A stretch of 56,956 bases of DNA from Sphingomonas bacterium (GCF_028292945.1 NZ_JAQGLJ010000017.1:1-56956), one strand, 5' to 3'. Positions 1 through 8,878 are shown, counted from the first letter of the stretch. The notes: generated by a model from the sequence alone, not told the origin. Numbers and translations are program-made.

Positions 1-886
1 GGACGACGCGGCTGCCGACCGCGAACTCCTGGCGCATCTCGTCCTCGAAGGTCGGCATCGTCCTGCCGTCGAGCAGCAGCTTGAGGCTGACCTTCATCGT
101 CTGCGGCGATTTGGTGCGCAGCGTCGCCAGGGTGGTGCGAGCGAATTCGCTGTGGTCCGCCTCCAGCGCGGCGATGACGTCTTCCAGCCGGTCCGACGCA
201 AACAGCCGGTCGATTTCGTCGAGGTTCTCCATCACCACGGCGCCAGGGCCGGTCACGACCTTGCCATCCAACACCTCGCCGATGGCGTCAGGTCGCGCGG
301 CGATCTCCGCCTTCACCTCGAGCAGCGATGCCGACGGGATGTAGTGCGTCGCCAGCCCCAGAAACGTGCATTCCGAGCCATCGAGCCGATGCCCGGTCAG
401 CGCCAGATACTGGCCCATGCGTCCCGGCAATCGCGACAGATACCAGCCCGCGCCGACATCGGGGAACAGGCCGATCCCGGTCTCGGGCATCGCGAACCGC
501 GTGTTTTCCGTCGCGACGCGGTATTTGCACGGCAGCGACAACCCAACGCCGCCGCCCATCGTCACCCCGTCCATGAACGCCACCGTCGGCTTCGCGTAAG
601 TGAACAGCTTGTGGTTGAGCCGATATTCGGTGTGGAAGAACGCGCGCGCCGCGACCCCGTCCGCCGCGCCGGAGTCCGCCAGCATGCGGATGTCGCCGCC
701 CGCGCAGAAGCCTCTTCCTTCGGCATGGTCGATGATGACCGCGCGCACGGAGTCGTCGGTCCGCCACTCCTCCAGCGCCGCCAGCATCGCTTCGCACATC
801 GCGGTGTTGAGCGCGTGGAGCTGCTTGGGACGGTTGAGCCGCAGCCGGGCCATCGCGCCCTGGCGCTCGATCAGGACCTCGCTCAT
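1..886 (-). CDS. 3-hydroxyisobutyryl-CoA hydrolase (enoyl-CoA hydratase/isomerase fold), 3' end outside window
   Basis: The reverse strand reads from an ATG at 886 (MSEVLIERQGAMARLRLNRP) to the window edge with no stop, so the C-terminus is missing. The crotonase-fold signature is clear: the RLNRPKQLHALN strand, the oxyanion-hole segment GRGFCAGGDIRML, and the GVTMGGGVGLSLPCKYRVATENT stretch followed by PETGIGLFPDVG. The E-T-G-I-G-L-F-P-D-V-G-A-G-W pattern is typical of 3-hydroxyisobutyryl-CoA hydrolases rather than plain enoyl-CoA hydratases. The enzyme hydrolyses 3-hydroxyisobutyryl-CoA in cytosolic valine degradation. Its ATG overlaps the stop of the upstream isobutyryl-CoA dehydrogenase gene (ATGA), so the two are translationally coupled, which supports the assignment. 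Confidence 0.88.
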   Translation of the reverse strand, partial: MSEVLIERQGAMARLRLNRPKQLHALNTAMCEAMLAALEEWRTDDSVRAVIIDHAEGRGFCAGGDIRMLADSGAADGVAARAFFHTEYRLNHKLFTYAKPTVAFMDGVTMGGGVGLSLPCKYRVATENTRFAMPETGIGLFPDVGAGWYLSRLPGRMGQYLALTGHRLDGSECTFLGLATHYIPSASLLEVKAEIAARPDAIGEVLDGKVVTGPGAVVMENLDEIDRLFASDRLEDVIAALEADHSEFARTTLATLRTKSPQTMKVSLKLLLDGRTMPTFEDEMRQEFAVGSRVV

Positions 887-2025
887 TGCCGCAGCAACTC
901 CCGCCCGACGATCATGCGCATCACCTGATTGGTCCCCTCGAGGATGGAATGCACGCGCAGGTCGCGCCAGAAGCGTTCGATCGGATAGTCGCGCAGATAC
1001 CCGTAGCCGCCGTGAAGCTGCAGCGCGCGGTCGACGATGGACGAGCCGTTGTCGGTCGCGAGCCGCTTCGCCATCGCCGAAAAGCGCGACTTGTCGGGGC
1101 TGTTCGCGGTCACCTTGGCCGCCGCGATGTAGAGCAGCGCGCGCGCCGCCTCCAGGTCGGTCGCCATGTCGGCGAGCGTGAACTGCGTGTTCTGGAAATC
1201 CGCGATCGGCTGGCCGAATTGCTGGCGCTCCTTGGTATAGGCGATGCTCTCGTCAAGGCACCGCTGCGCGCCGCCCAGCGAACAGGCGCCGATGTTGAGC
1301 CGCCCACCGTCCAGCCCCGCCATGGCGATGCGGAACCCCTCGCCCACCCCGCCGACCGCGTTGGCGACCGGCACGCGGCAGTCCTCGAAGATCACCTGGG
1401 CGGTTGGGCTCGCGTTCCAGCCCAGCTTCTTCTCGGGCGCGCCGAACGACAGGCCGGGCGTGCCGTTCTCGACCACCAGGCAGCTGATGCCCTTCGACTT
1501 CTCGTCCGATGTCCGCACCATGCAGACATAGAGGTCGTTGTAGCCGGCACCGGAAATGAACTGCTTGGTGCCGTTGAGCACATAATGGTCGCCGTCCAGC
1601 ACGGCGCGCGTCGTCAGCGCGGCGGCGTCGGAGCCGGAGCCGGGCTCGGTCAGGCAATAGCTGGCGATCTTCGTCATGCCGACCAGATCGGGCAGGAACC
1701 GCGCCTTGATCTCCGCCGAGCCGTAGCGCTCGATCATCCACGTCGCCATGTTGTGGATCGAGATGAACGCACTGGTCGCGGGGCAGCCATAAGCCATCGC
1801 CTCCATGATCAGCGCCGCCTCCAGCCGCCCCAGGCCGATGCCGCCATTGTCTTCGGCGATATAGATCGCGCCGAAGCCCAGCTCGCCCGCGGCCTTCCAT
1901 ACCTCGACGGGATAGTGGTGCTTCTCATCCCATTCGCCCGCGAATGGCGTGATCCGGTCGGCGGTGAAGCGCCGTGCGAGCTCCTGGATTTCGCGCTGGT
2001 CGTCGGTCAGGTCAAACTGGTTCAT
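883..2025 (-). CDS. acyl-CoA dehydrogenase, probable isobutyryl-CoA dehydrogenase
   Basis: This 380-residue protein is a full-length acyl-CoA dehydrogenase. It has the flavin/substrate motif YCLTEPGSGSDAAAL near residue 145, the middle-domain GTKQFISGAG segment, and a C-terminal helical domain with RQQFGQPI, QLHGGYGYLRDYPIER and SILEGTNQVMR. E363 of the EGTN motif is the expected catalytic base. The N-terminus (FDLTDDQREIQELARRF) and the pairing with 3-hydroxyisobutyryl-CoA hydrolase suggest the ACAD8-type branch that oxidises isobutyryl-CoA to methacrylyl-CoA. Substrate is inferred from context; a short-chain dehydrogenase of another branched acid is the alternative. It starts at ATG 2025, 31 bp after the Mfd-like gene, and ends overlapping the hydrolase start. 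Confidence 0.88.
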   Translation of the reverse strand: MNQFDLTDDQREIQELARRFTADRITPFAGEWDEKHHYPVEVWKAAGELGFGAIYIAEDNGGIGLGRLEAALIMEAMAYGCPATSAFISIHNMATWMIERYGSAEIKARFLPDLVGMTKIASYCLTEPGSGSDAAALTTRAVLDGDHYVLNGTKQFISGAGYNDLYVCMVRTSDEKSKGISCLVVENGTPGLSFGAPEKKLGWNASPTAQVIFEDCRVPVANAVGGVGEGFRIAMAGLDGGRLNIGACSLGGAQRCLDESIAYTKERQQFGQPIADFQNTQFTLADMATDLEAARALLYIAAAKVTANSPDKSRFSAMAKRLATDNGSSIVDRALQLHGGYGYLRDYPIERFWRDLRVHSILEGTNQVMRMIVGRELLRQ

Positions 2026-2056
2026 CGCCGTCGACTGCTCCCGCGGCTGCGACGCG

Positions 2057-5000
2057 TCAACCGGGACTCAGCGCATCCAGCACAGCACGGATGCGGTCGA
2101 GCCGTTCGGCCGGGTCCTCGATCCGCTCGGCCAGCAGCAGCCGGCCGTTCTTCTCGATCAGCCCGGCCGCAACAGCGTCGCCGGCGATGTCCCTGCGCGG
2201 GGTGAAGGCGATCGCGGCGGGGCCGGCGTCGATCCGCTCGATCAGCGCCTCGGCGGCGAGGAGACGGACGGCGGCAGCGTCGAGCAGCGTGCGCGCCTCG
2301 GGCGGCGGCGAACCGAACCGATCCTCCAGCTCGGCCGTGAACGCATCGAGCGCGCCGGCGTCGGCCACTCGAGCCAGGCGGGCGTACAACGTGATGCGCG
2401 TCTCCTCCTCCGGCACCCACTCGGCGGGCCAGCAGCCGACGACGCCCAGGTTCAGCTCCGGCGTCCAGCGGTCGACCGCCTCCCCGCGCGCGACGCGCAG
2501 CCCTGCCTCCAGCAGATACTGGTACAGGTCGACGCCGATCAGCTTCATGTGCCCGGCCTGCTGATCGCCGATCAGGTCGCCCGCGCCACGCATGTCGAGA
2601 TCGCGCGCGGCGATCGCAAACCCGGCGCCCAGCCGGTCGAAAGCCTCCAGCGTCTTCAGCCGTTTGACCGTCGCAGGCGCGATCGGGTGGTCGGGATCGG
2701 TCAGCAGCAGCACCTGCCCGCGCCGGCTGCCGCGCCCTACCCGGCCGCGCAGCTGATGGAGCTGAGACAGACCGAAGCGATCCGCACGCCACACGATCAT
2801 GGTGTTCGCGCGCGGCACGTCCAGCCCCGCCTCGATGATGTTGGTGGCGAGCAGCACGTCGCCTGCCCCGCTCGCGAACGCGACCATTGCGTCGTCGATT
2901 TCGCCGACCGGCAGCTTGCCGTGTGCCTCGCCGATGGTCAGTTCGGGCACCAGCTTCTTCAGCCGCGCAGCCATCGGCGCCATGTCCTCGATCCGGCTGA
3001 CGACGACGAAGCTCTGCCCGCCGCGCCCCTTTTCGCGGCGCAGCGCGGTGCGGACCGTCACCTCGTCCCATTCGGCGATCGCGGTGCGGATCGGCTGGCG
3101 GCGCGCGGGCGGGGTGGCGATGATCGACAGCTGTTGCAGCCCGACCAGCGCGGTCTGCAAGGTGCGCGGGATCGGTGTCGCCGACAGCGACAGGACATGC
3201 GTCGCGTCGCCGCCGAGCGCGCGCAGCTTGGCCTTGTCGGCCGCGCCGAACCGCTGCTCCTCGTCGATCACGGTCAAAGCGAGGTTCTTGTAAGCGGCGG
3301 TGACGACAGCGCCGGTGCCGATCACCACGCCGATCGAGCCGTCCGCCAGCCCCGCCTTGACGCGCTTCTTCTCGGCGGCGTTCGAAAGCCGGGACAGGCC
3401 GGCGACCTCGACGCCGGTGCCGGCGAACCGCCTGGCAAACGTGTCGAGATGCTGCCGCACCAGCACGGTGGTGGGCGCGGTGATCGCCACCTGCGCGCCT
3501 GCCAACGCGGCGACGGCAGCGGCGCGCAGCGCGACCTCGGTCTTGCCGTAGCCGACATCGCCGATCACCAGCCGATCCATCGGCTTGCCGCTGGCGAGGT
3601 CGGCGCGGACGGCGGTGATGGCGCGCGCCTGGTCGGTCGTCTCGGTGAACGCAAAGCCGGCGGCGAAGCGTTCGTACGCGGCAACATCGGGCTCGAGCAC
3701 AGGAGCCTCGCGCCCGTCGCGCTCGGCGGCAAGGCGGGTCAGCTCCTTCGCGCTCTCCGCGATCGCGGCGTCGATCGCGCCGCGCCGCTTGGCCCAGGAC
3801 GAGCCGTCGAGCTTGTCGAGCGTCACCGCATCGGCGTCCGCGCCATAGCGCCAGATCCGATCCGCCTCGGCCACCGGCACGAGGCGGCGGTCGTCGCCGG
3901 CATAGGTCAGCGCGATCGCGTCACCGTCCGGGAGCGATTCCAGTCCCGCGACCACGCCGATGCCGAAATCCTCGTGTACCACCACGTCGCCGATATGAAT
4001 CTCGCCGACATGGGCACCGAACGGATCGGCGGCCAGGTCGCCCGTATCGGTCACGGCACGACTTCCGAGCAGATCGGCGGCGGCGATCGCGGTCACCATC
4101 TCTCCCCGCCAGCCGGTGTCGACAGGCATGACCAGGCTCAGCAGCGCGCCAGGCGACGCGGCGCGCACGGCGGCCCAGCTGTCGACCGGCTCGATCGACT
4201 GCTTCAGCGTTGCCGTGGCGCGCGCGCCGAGGAAGCGAAGATCCCGCTCGCCGCCGACCAGCACGATGCGCTCGCCGGCGTCCAGCAACGGCCTGGCGAA
4301 GCGGGCGAACGCACGCGCCGGGTTGCGGCCCTCGACGAAGCGCGGGATCGGCTCGCCTTTGGCCACGGGCACCTCCGTCACGCGGCCCATGAGCGACGCG
4401 TTCCAGCTCTTCGCATCCAGCACCGGCTCGCGTCCCCCGGCATCCTTGGCGAGCGCCACGAAACGGTCGCGCCGCTCCTCGACGCCCGGCTCGATCAGCA
4501 CGATCGCGTCGGGCAGATGATCGAACAGCGACGCGGCCTCGTCGCTGTGCGGCTCGGCCAACCGGCCGACCTCCAGCCGCTCGATCGCTTCGGTGCCCAG
4601 CTGCGTGGCGGGGTCGTAGTGGCGGATCGCGGCGACCGTGCCGTCGACGATCTCGAGCCGCGCGGGGCTGCCGGCATCGGCGGGGAAGATGTCGATAGTG
4701 CCCCCACGCGCCGCCATCTCGCCCGGCTCGTCGACGCGATCGTCGGCGAAATAGCCGATTTCCAGCAGCATTGCGACGAACTGGTCGGAATCGAGCGCGT
4801 CGCCCACCACGACGACCGGCAACGCGACGTCATAGGCGGCGGGGTGCGCCTGCAGACGCGCGGCGGCCTCGGCGGTGGTGACCAGCGCGACGCGTGCGCC
4901 CTCCTTGCGCGCAACGAACACGCCGTGCAGCGCCGACACGCGCCGGCCGACATTGGCGGGCGAGGCCGGGCTGGCGTCGCCCGGCAAGGCGTCGCTGGAC

Positions 5001-5164
5001 GGCAGGTGCAGCACGCGCGCGCGCGGGGCCGCTGCGGCCAGCGCGGCGGCCGCCGCCTCGGCACGCTGCTCATCGGCGAGGACGAGGAGGACATCGCCCT
5101 GCTCAAGCAAATCGGCCGCACGCGCGGCCACCGCGCCGACCGGCGCGCGTTGGATATTGGTCAA
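2057..5164 (-). CDS. mfd: Mfd-family transcription-repair coupling factor, short and divergent
   Basis: A 1035-residue SF2 helicase with Mfd domain order. A UvrB-like N-terminal part (about 120-200, with ARGGTIDIFP) is followed by a CarD-like RNA polymerase interaction domain (about 388-450, GDVVVHEDFGIG). The helicase core has Walker A GDVGYGKT at 535-542 and DEEQ at 634-637, then SATPIPRTLQ, the RGRVGRG motif, and a C-terminal TRCF domain (about 920-1035). Mfd releases RNA polymerase stalled at lesions and recruits UvrA. At 1035 residues it is about 110 shorter than classical Mfd, and several otherwise constant stretches differ (GYGKT for GFGKT, LLATNIIEAGLDVP). It may be a second, paralogous Mfd. 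The start is a TTG at 5164 with GAGGGAG about 9 bases upstream; the next gene follows 31 bp downstream. Confidence 0.8.
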   Translation of the reverse strand: MTNIQRAPVGAVAARAADLLEQGDVLLVLADEQRAEAAAAALAAAAPRARVLHLPSSDALPGDASPASPANVGRRVSALHGVFVARKEGARVALVTTAEAAARLQAHPAAYDVALPVVVVGDALDSDQFVAMLLEIGYFADDRVDEPGEMAARGGTIDIFPADAGSPARLEIVDGTVAAIRHYDPATQLGTEAIERLEVGRLAEPHSDEAASLFDHLPDAIVLIEPGVEERRDRFVALAKDAGGREPVLDAKSWNASLMGRVTEVPVAKGEPIPRFVEGRNPARAFARFARPLLDAGERIVLVGGERDLRFLGARATATLKQSIEPVDSWAAVRAASPGALLSLVMPVDTGWRGEMVTAIAAADLLGSRAVTDTGDLAADPFGAHVGEIHIGDVVVHEDFGIGVVAGLESLPDGDAIALTYAGDDRRLVPVAEADRIWRYGADADAVTLDKLDGSSWAKRRGAIDAAIAESAKELTRLAAERDGREAPVLEPDVAAYERFAAGFAFTETTDQARAITAVRADLASGKPMDRLVIGDVGYGKTEVALRAAAVAALAGAQVAITAPTTVLVRQHLDTFARRFAGTGVEVAGLSRLSNAAEKKRVKAGLADGSIGVVIGTGAVVTAAYKNLALTVIDEEQRFGAADKAKLRALGGDATHVLSLSATPIPRTLQTALVGLQQLSIIATPPARRQPIRTAIAEWDEVTVRTALRREKGRGGQSFVVVSRIEDMAPMAARLKKLVPELTIGEAHGKLPVGEIDDAMVAFASGAGDVLLATNIIEAGLDVPRANTMIVWRADRFGLSQLHQLRGRVGRGSRRGQVLLLTDPDHPIAPATVKRLKTLEAFDRLGAGFAIAARDLDMRGAGDLIGDQQAGHMKLIGVDLYQYLLEAGLRVARGEAVDRWTPELNLGVVGCWPAEWVPEEETRITLYARLARVADAGALDAFTAELEDRFGSPPPEARTLLDAAAVRLLAAEALIERIDAGPAAIAFTPRRDIAGDAVAAGLIEKNGRLLLAERIEDPAERLDRIRAVLDALSPG

Positions 5165-5175
5165 TGCAGGAAGCT

Positions 5176-5200
5176 CCCTCTCGGTCCGGTAACGAGAGGG
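5176..5200. repeat. perfect 8-bp inverted repeat at the mfd-like gene 5' end
   Basis: CCCTCTCG at 5176-5183 and CGAGAGGG at 5193-5200 form a perfect 8-bp stem with a 9-base loop. On the minus strand the 3' arm overlaps the GAGGGAG that would serve as ribosome-binding site for the TTG start at 5164. A similar CCCTCTC/GAGAGGG element lies at 14394-14417, so this may be a dispersed palindrome. It could act as a terminator of upstream transcription, a translational regulator, or both. Confidence 0.5.
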
Positions 5201-5252
5201 TGAGCGCCGTGTTCCAACATGCGCTTAGCGACGGTAATCAATGTTATGTCGC

Positions 5253-5560
5253 TCAACGAAGCGAGATAGCGCCTCCCAAAATCGCGACGATCAGCGACCT
5301 GCTTGCGGCCAGCATCGCGCCGAGCCGTACGGTAAGGCGAAGTTCAAGTTCCTTGATTTCCCGACGCAGGCGAAGCTCCGTCTCGCCAAGGTGACCGTCC
5401 AGCTTTGACTCGGTTTCCTTCAGATCCCGCTGTTTAACTAGATTGTCGAGCACAACACCGTCGAGCGCGTCCGCCAACTCCTCCGCAACAGCCCGCGCCA
5501 TCCCAGCCGCCTCCATGCGGCGGACGAAACGTTGCTGTCGAACTGGTGAGTCACGACCAT
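5253..5560 (-). pseudogene. DUF1640/CCDC90-like small coiled-coil membrane protein, frameshifted near its N-terminus
   Basis: The intact part from ATG 5516 (MEAAGMARAVAEELADALD) encodes 87 residues. It has a charged coiled-coil (LKETESKLDGHLGETELRLRREIKELELRL) followed by a hydrophobic tail, the usual layout of small DUF1640-type proteins. A second ATG at 5560 reads MVVTHQFDSN in another frame, and after a slip at 5530-5529 continues as FVRRMEAAGM, which restores a family-like N-terminus. One base therefore appears lost at the fifth to tenth codons after the HQF motif, by genuine mutation or by sequencing error. Translation from ATG 5516 remains possible. It sits between mmsA and the mfd-like gene on the same strand. 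Function of the family is unknown; mitochondrial relatives sit in the inner membrane. Confidence 0.5.
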
Positions 5561-5585
5561 AACGTAAGCGGCACCCAGAGGCCCG

Positions 5586-7112
5586 TCACCCCATCGTCGG
5601 GATGACGAACGCGTCCTGCACCCTGCTCGGACCGCCGTCCTCGCTGCCGCGCGGGAGGGCCGAACCATCAGGCCAGCGCTGCGTCACCGTCTTGGTGCGG
5701 GTCCAGAACCTGACCCCTTCCATGCCGTGCTGGTTGGTGTCGCCGAACGCGCTGCGCTTCCAGCCGCCGAAGCTGTGGTACGCCACCGGCACCGGGATCG
5801 GCACGTTGATGCCGACCATGCCGACCTCGACCCGCGCCGCGAACTCGCGCGCGGCGTGGCCGTTGCGGGTGAAGATCGCGACGCCGTTGCCATACTGGTG
5901 CTCGCTGGGCAGCCGCACCGCGGTCTCGAAGTCGGGCGCGCGGACGATCTGGAGGACGGGGCCGAAGATCTCCTCCTTGTAGCTCTGCATCTGCGGCGTC
6001 ACGCGATCGAACAGGCTGGGTCCGATGAAGAACCCCTCCTCATGCCCTTGCAAGCTGAAGCCGCGCCCGTCGACGACCAGCTCCGCGCCCTCATCGACGC
6101 CCGTCTGGATCCAGTTCTCGACGCGGGTCTTGTGCGCGGCGTTGACCACCGGGCCGTAATGCGCGTCCGCGTCGGTGCTCACCCCGACCCGCAGCGCCGC
6201 CATCGCCGGGATCATCTTGTCCCGCAGCGCGTCCGCCGTCTTGTCGCCGACCGGCACCACCACCGGCAGCGCCATGCAGCGCTCGCCCGCGCTCCCGAAC
6301 GCAGCGCCGGACAAGTCCGCCACCACCTGGTCGAGATCGGCGTCGGGCATGACGATGCCGTGGTTCTTCGCTCCGCCCATCGCCTGCACGCGCTTGCCCG
6401 CGTCGACCCCGCGCCGGTAGACATAATGCGCGATGTCCGACGAGCCGACGAAGCTGACCGCCTTGATGTCGGGATGATCGAGGATCGCGTCGACCATCTC
6501 CTTGTCGCCATGGACGACCTGCAGAATGCCCTCAGGGGCACCCGCTTCCAGCATCAGTTCGGCGAGGCGCACCGGCACGCTCGGATCACGCTCGGACGGC
6601 TTGAGAATGAAAGCGTTGCCGCACGCGATGGCGACACCGAACATCCACATCGGGATCATCGCGGGGAAGTTGAACGGGGTGATCCCCGCGCCGATGCCCA
6701 AGGGCGTCCGCATGGAATAGACGTCGATCCCGGGCCCGGCGCCGTGGGTGTATTCACCCTTCAGCACATGGGGGATGCCGCAGGCGAACTCGATCACCTC
6801 CAGCCCGCGCTGTATGTCGCCCTTGGAGTCAGCGATCACCTTGCCGTGCTCGGACGACAGCAGGTGGGCGAGCGCGTCCATGTTCGCCTCGACCAGCTCC
6901 TTGAACCGGAACATGACGCGGGCGCGGCGCTGCGGGTTGGTCGCCGCCCAGCCGGGCTGCGCCTTGCGCGCGGCGGCAACGGCGATCTCCAGCTCGGCGC
7001 TGCCGCCCAGCGTGACGCTCGCCTGCACCTGGCCCGTGTTGGGGTCGAACACGTCGGACCTGCGCGTGCCGCCGCCGGCCCCGCCGACGATCAGATGATC
7101 GATTTGCCGCAT
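5586..7112 (-). CDS. mmsA: methylmalonate-semialdehyde dehydrogenase (CoA-acylating)
   Basis: A 508-residue aldehyde dehydrogenase with the MmsA-specific features ITPFNFPAMIPMWMF near 144-158 and FGSAGERCMALPV around C279, the catalytic cysteine. The usual ALDH glutamate is absent at the CoA-dependent position (AMGGAKNHGIV), as expected for the CoA-acylating subfamily. It converts (S)-methylmalonate semialdehyde or malonate semialdehyde with CoA and NAD+ to propionyl-CoA or acetyl-CoA in valine and thymine catabolism. The gene lies 54 bp downstream of the B12-uptake ATPase gene on the same strand and upstream of other valine genes. The C-terminal 20 residues after the WPDGSALP segment are slightly longer than in many homologues. 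Confidence 0.93.
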   Translation of the reverse strand: MRQIDHLIVGGAGGGTRRSDVFDPNTGQVQASVTLGGSAELEIAVAAARKAQPGWAATNPQRRARVMFRFKELVEANMDALAHLLSSEHGKVIADSKGDIQRGLEVIEFACGIPHVLKGEYTHGAGPGIDVYSMRTPLGIGAGITPFNFPAMIPMWMFGVAIACGNAFILKPSERDPSVPVRLAELMLEAGAPEGILQVVHGDKEMVDAILDHPDIKAVSFVGSSDIAHYVYRRGVDAGKRVQAMGGAKNHGIVMPDADLDQVVADLSGAAFGSAGERCMALPVVVPVGDKTADALRDKMIPAMAALRVGVSTDADAHYGPVVNAAHKTRVENWIQTGVDEGAELVVDGRGFSLQGHEEGFFIGPSLFDRVTPQMQSYKEEIFGPVLQIVRAPDFETAVRLPSEHQYGNGVAIFTRNGHAAREFAARVEVGMVGINVPIPVPVAYHSFGGWKRSAFGDTNQHGMEGVRFWTRTKTVTQRWPDGSALPRGSEDGGPSRVQDAFVIPTMG

Positions 7113-7166
7113 GAAAACTCTCCTTGCGCGTCCTTTGGCACAGCGAAGCGAGACTGTCAGCGGGCG

Positions 7167-7922
7167 CTATGGTCTTCCGGCGGGCACCCACAGCGTGCGG
7201 CCATCCACCTCCACGGCGGCAACGCGGATGCCGAACACGGCGGCGAGATGATCCGGCGTCAGCACCTGCGCCGCCGGTCCGGCCGCGACGACGCGCCCCC
7301 CATCGAGCAGGATCGCGTCGTCGGCCGCGACCTGCGCCTGCAGAAGATCGTGGACCACCACCGCCACCCCCGCCCCGCCGGCCGCATGAGCGCGCAGCCG
7401 CTGCACCATGTCGATCTGATTCGCCGGGTCGAGCGCCGCCAGCGGCTCGTCGGCGAGCAGATAACGCGGGCTCCCGGCGAAGACCCGCGCGAGCAGGACG
7501 CGCGCGCGCTCCCCCCCCGACAGGGTGGCGACGGGGCGATCGGCGAAAGCGGCGGTGGCGGTCGCCTCCATCGCGTCGGCGACGGCGGTGGCGTTCTCGG
7601 CCGGCGAGGACCGGTGCGGATGGCGGCCGAGCGCCACCACCTCGCGCGCGCGCAGGTTCCAGTGAATGGCGGCATCCTGCGGCAGATAACCGATGCACCG
7701 CGCTTTCACATGGGGGTCGAGCGAAGTCACCTCGTCGCCACCCATCAGGACGCGGCCCTGCGTCGCAATCAAGCCGCACGCGGCGCGCAGCAGCGTCGAC
7801 TTGCCCGCGCCGTTCGGGCCGAGGATCGCCGTGACGCGGCCAGGCGCGATCTTCGCGGTGACATCGTCCAGCACGATGGCACCGCCAAGCTTCACCGTAA
7901 CGCCGACGAAGCTCAGCGCCAT
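7167..7922 (-). CDS. btuD: ABC transporter ATP-binding protein, vitamin B12 uptake (BtuD-like)
   Basis: This 251-residue protein is a FecE/BtuD-type ATPase: Walker A GPNGAGKST near 34-42, Q-loop region YLPQDAAIHW, signature LSGGERARVLLAR, Walker B YLLADEPLAALD and the switch histidine in VVVHDLLQA. It energises uptake of cobalamin (less likely a siderophore or haem) across the inner membrane with the FecCD-type permease. The start is ATG 7922, overlapping the permease stop by 10 bases. It is the last gene of a riboswitch-controlled btuBFCD operon, which is the main reason to prefer B12 over other substrates. Confidence 0.85.
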   Translation of the reverse strand: MALSFVGVTVKLGGAIVLDDVTAKIAPGRVTAILGPNGAGKSTLLRAACGLIATQGRVLMGGDEVTSLDPHVKARCIGYLPQDAAIHWNLRAREVVALGRHPHRSSPAENATAVADAMEATATAAFADRPVATLSGGERARVLLARVFAGSPRYLLADEPLAALDPANQIDMVQRLRAHAAGGAGVAVVVHDLLQAQVAADDAILLDGGRVVAAGPAAQVLTPDHLAAVFGIRVAAVEVDGRTLWVPAGRP

Positions 7923-8878
7923 GACTGGCCCCCGCCGCGAAGCAGCAGCGCCAGGAAGAACGGCGCGCCGAGCAGCGCCATCGCCACCCCCAGCCGCACC
8001 TCGCCCGCACCTGGCGTCAGCCGCACCAGGCTGTCGGCGGCGAGCACGAGCGCCGCGCCGGCCAGCGCCGACGGCAGCAACAGCGCCGCCGGCCGCGCGC
8101 CGAACACCGGGCGCAGCAGATGCGGCACGACCAGCCCGACGAACCCGATCACCCCCGTCGCCGCGACGCCCGCGCCGACCACCAGCCCGGTGCCGGCGAT
8201 CACCAGCAGCTGGACCCGCTCCATCCGCACACCCAGCGAGCGCGCCGCGTCCTCGCCCAGTGCGAGCGCGTCGAGCGAGCGGCCCGTCATGAAGAGCAGC
8301 GCCCCACCCACGATCATCGCCGGCGCGGCGCGCGCGAGGTCGGGCCAGCTGCGATCGGTCAGCGCGCCGAGCATCCAGTCGATCACCTCCGCCAGCGCCC
8401 ATGGGTTCGGCGCGATCGCGATCAGGAACGCGGTCAGCGCCCCCGCGAGGCTCGCCAGCACCGTCCCCGCGAGCACGAACACCACCGGTCCGGCGGCCCG
8501 CCAGCTCAGCACCGCCAGCAGCGCCATCGCCGCGCCCGCGCCCGCCATCGCCGCGCCGAACACGCCCGCCTGCCCGCTCCCGAACAGGATCGCGGCCACC
8601 GCACCCAATGCTGCGGTCGACGACACGCCGACTACCGCCGGGTCGGCGAGCGGATTGCGCAGGAAGCCCTGCAACACCGCGCCCGACAGCCCCAGCGTGG
8701 CTCCGAGCAAGAGGCCGAGCAGCGCGCGCGGCATCCGCAGCTCGACGATGATGCGCGCGAGCGGGTCGCTGCCGAACCAGGCGGTGGGCGGCACCCAGAC
8801 CTTGCCCGCCCCCAGCGACAACACAAGCAGCAGCGCGACCAGCGCTGTCACTGCCGTCAGCTTGGCTGCACGGCTCAC
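7913..8878 (-). CDS. btuC: FecCD-family permease, vitamin B12 uptake (BtuC-like)
   Basis: A hydrophobic 321-residue permease with family motifs: VWVPPTAWFGSDPLARIIVELRMPRALLG at the first periplasmic region, GAVLQGFLRNPLADPAVVGVSSTAALGAV, and the cytoplasmic coupling segment ATGVIGFVGLVVPHLLRP. About ten membrane segments are expected. The start was placed at GTG 8878, because the GTGA overlap with the stop of the binding-protein gene fits the operon pattern and leaves a normal short N-terminus (SRAAKLTAVTALVALLLV) before the first helix; a longer version from upstream would overlap the btuF coding sequence. It forms the inner-membrane channel for cobalamin delivered by BtuF. Confidence 0.86.
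   Translation of the reverse strand: MSRAAKLTAVTALVALLLVLSLGAGKVWVPPTAWFGSDPLARIIVELRMPRALLGLLLGATLGLSGAVLQGFLRNPLADPAVVGVSSTAALGAVAAILFGSGQAGVFGAAMAGAGAAMALLAVLSWRAAGPVVFVLAGTVLASLAGALTAFLIAIAPNPWALAEVIDWMLGALTDRSWPDLARAAPAMIVGGALLFMTGRSLDALALGEDAARSLGVRMERVQLLVIAGTGLVVGAGVAATGVIGFVGLVVPHLLRPVFGARPAALLLPSALAGAALVLAADSLVRLTPGAGEVRLGVAMALLGAPFFLALLLRGGGQSWR

Noticed and set aside
886..2205. Long plus-strand open frame opposite the acyl-CoA dehydrogenase
   Set aside because: Arginine-, histidine- and glutamine-rich translation typical of the antisense of a GC-rich gene; the minus strand encodes a clear enzyme.
1949..5203. 1084-residue plus-strand frame opposite the mfd-like gene
   Set aside because: No domain, aberrant composition; it mirrors the codon pattern of the minus-strand helicase gene.
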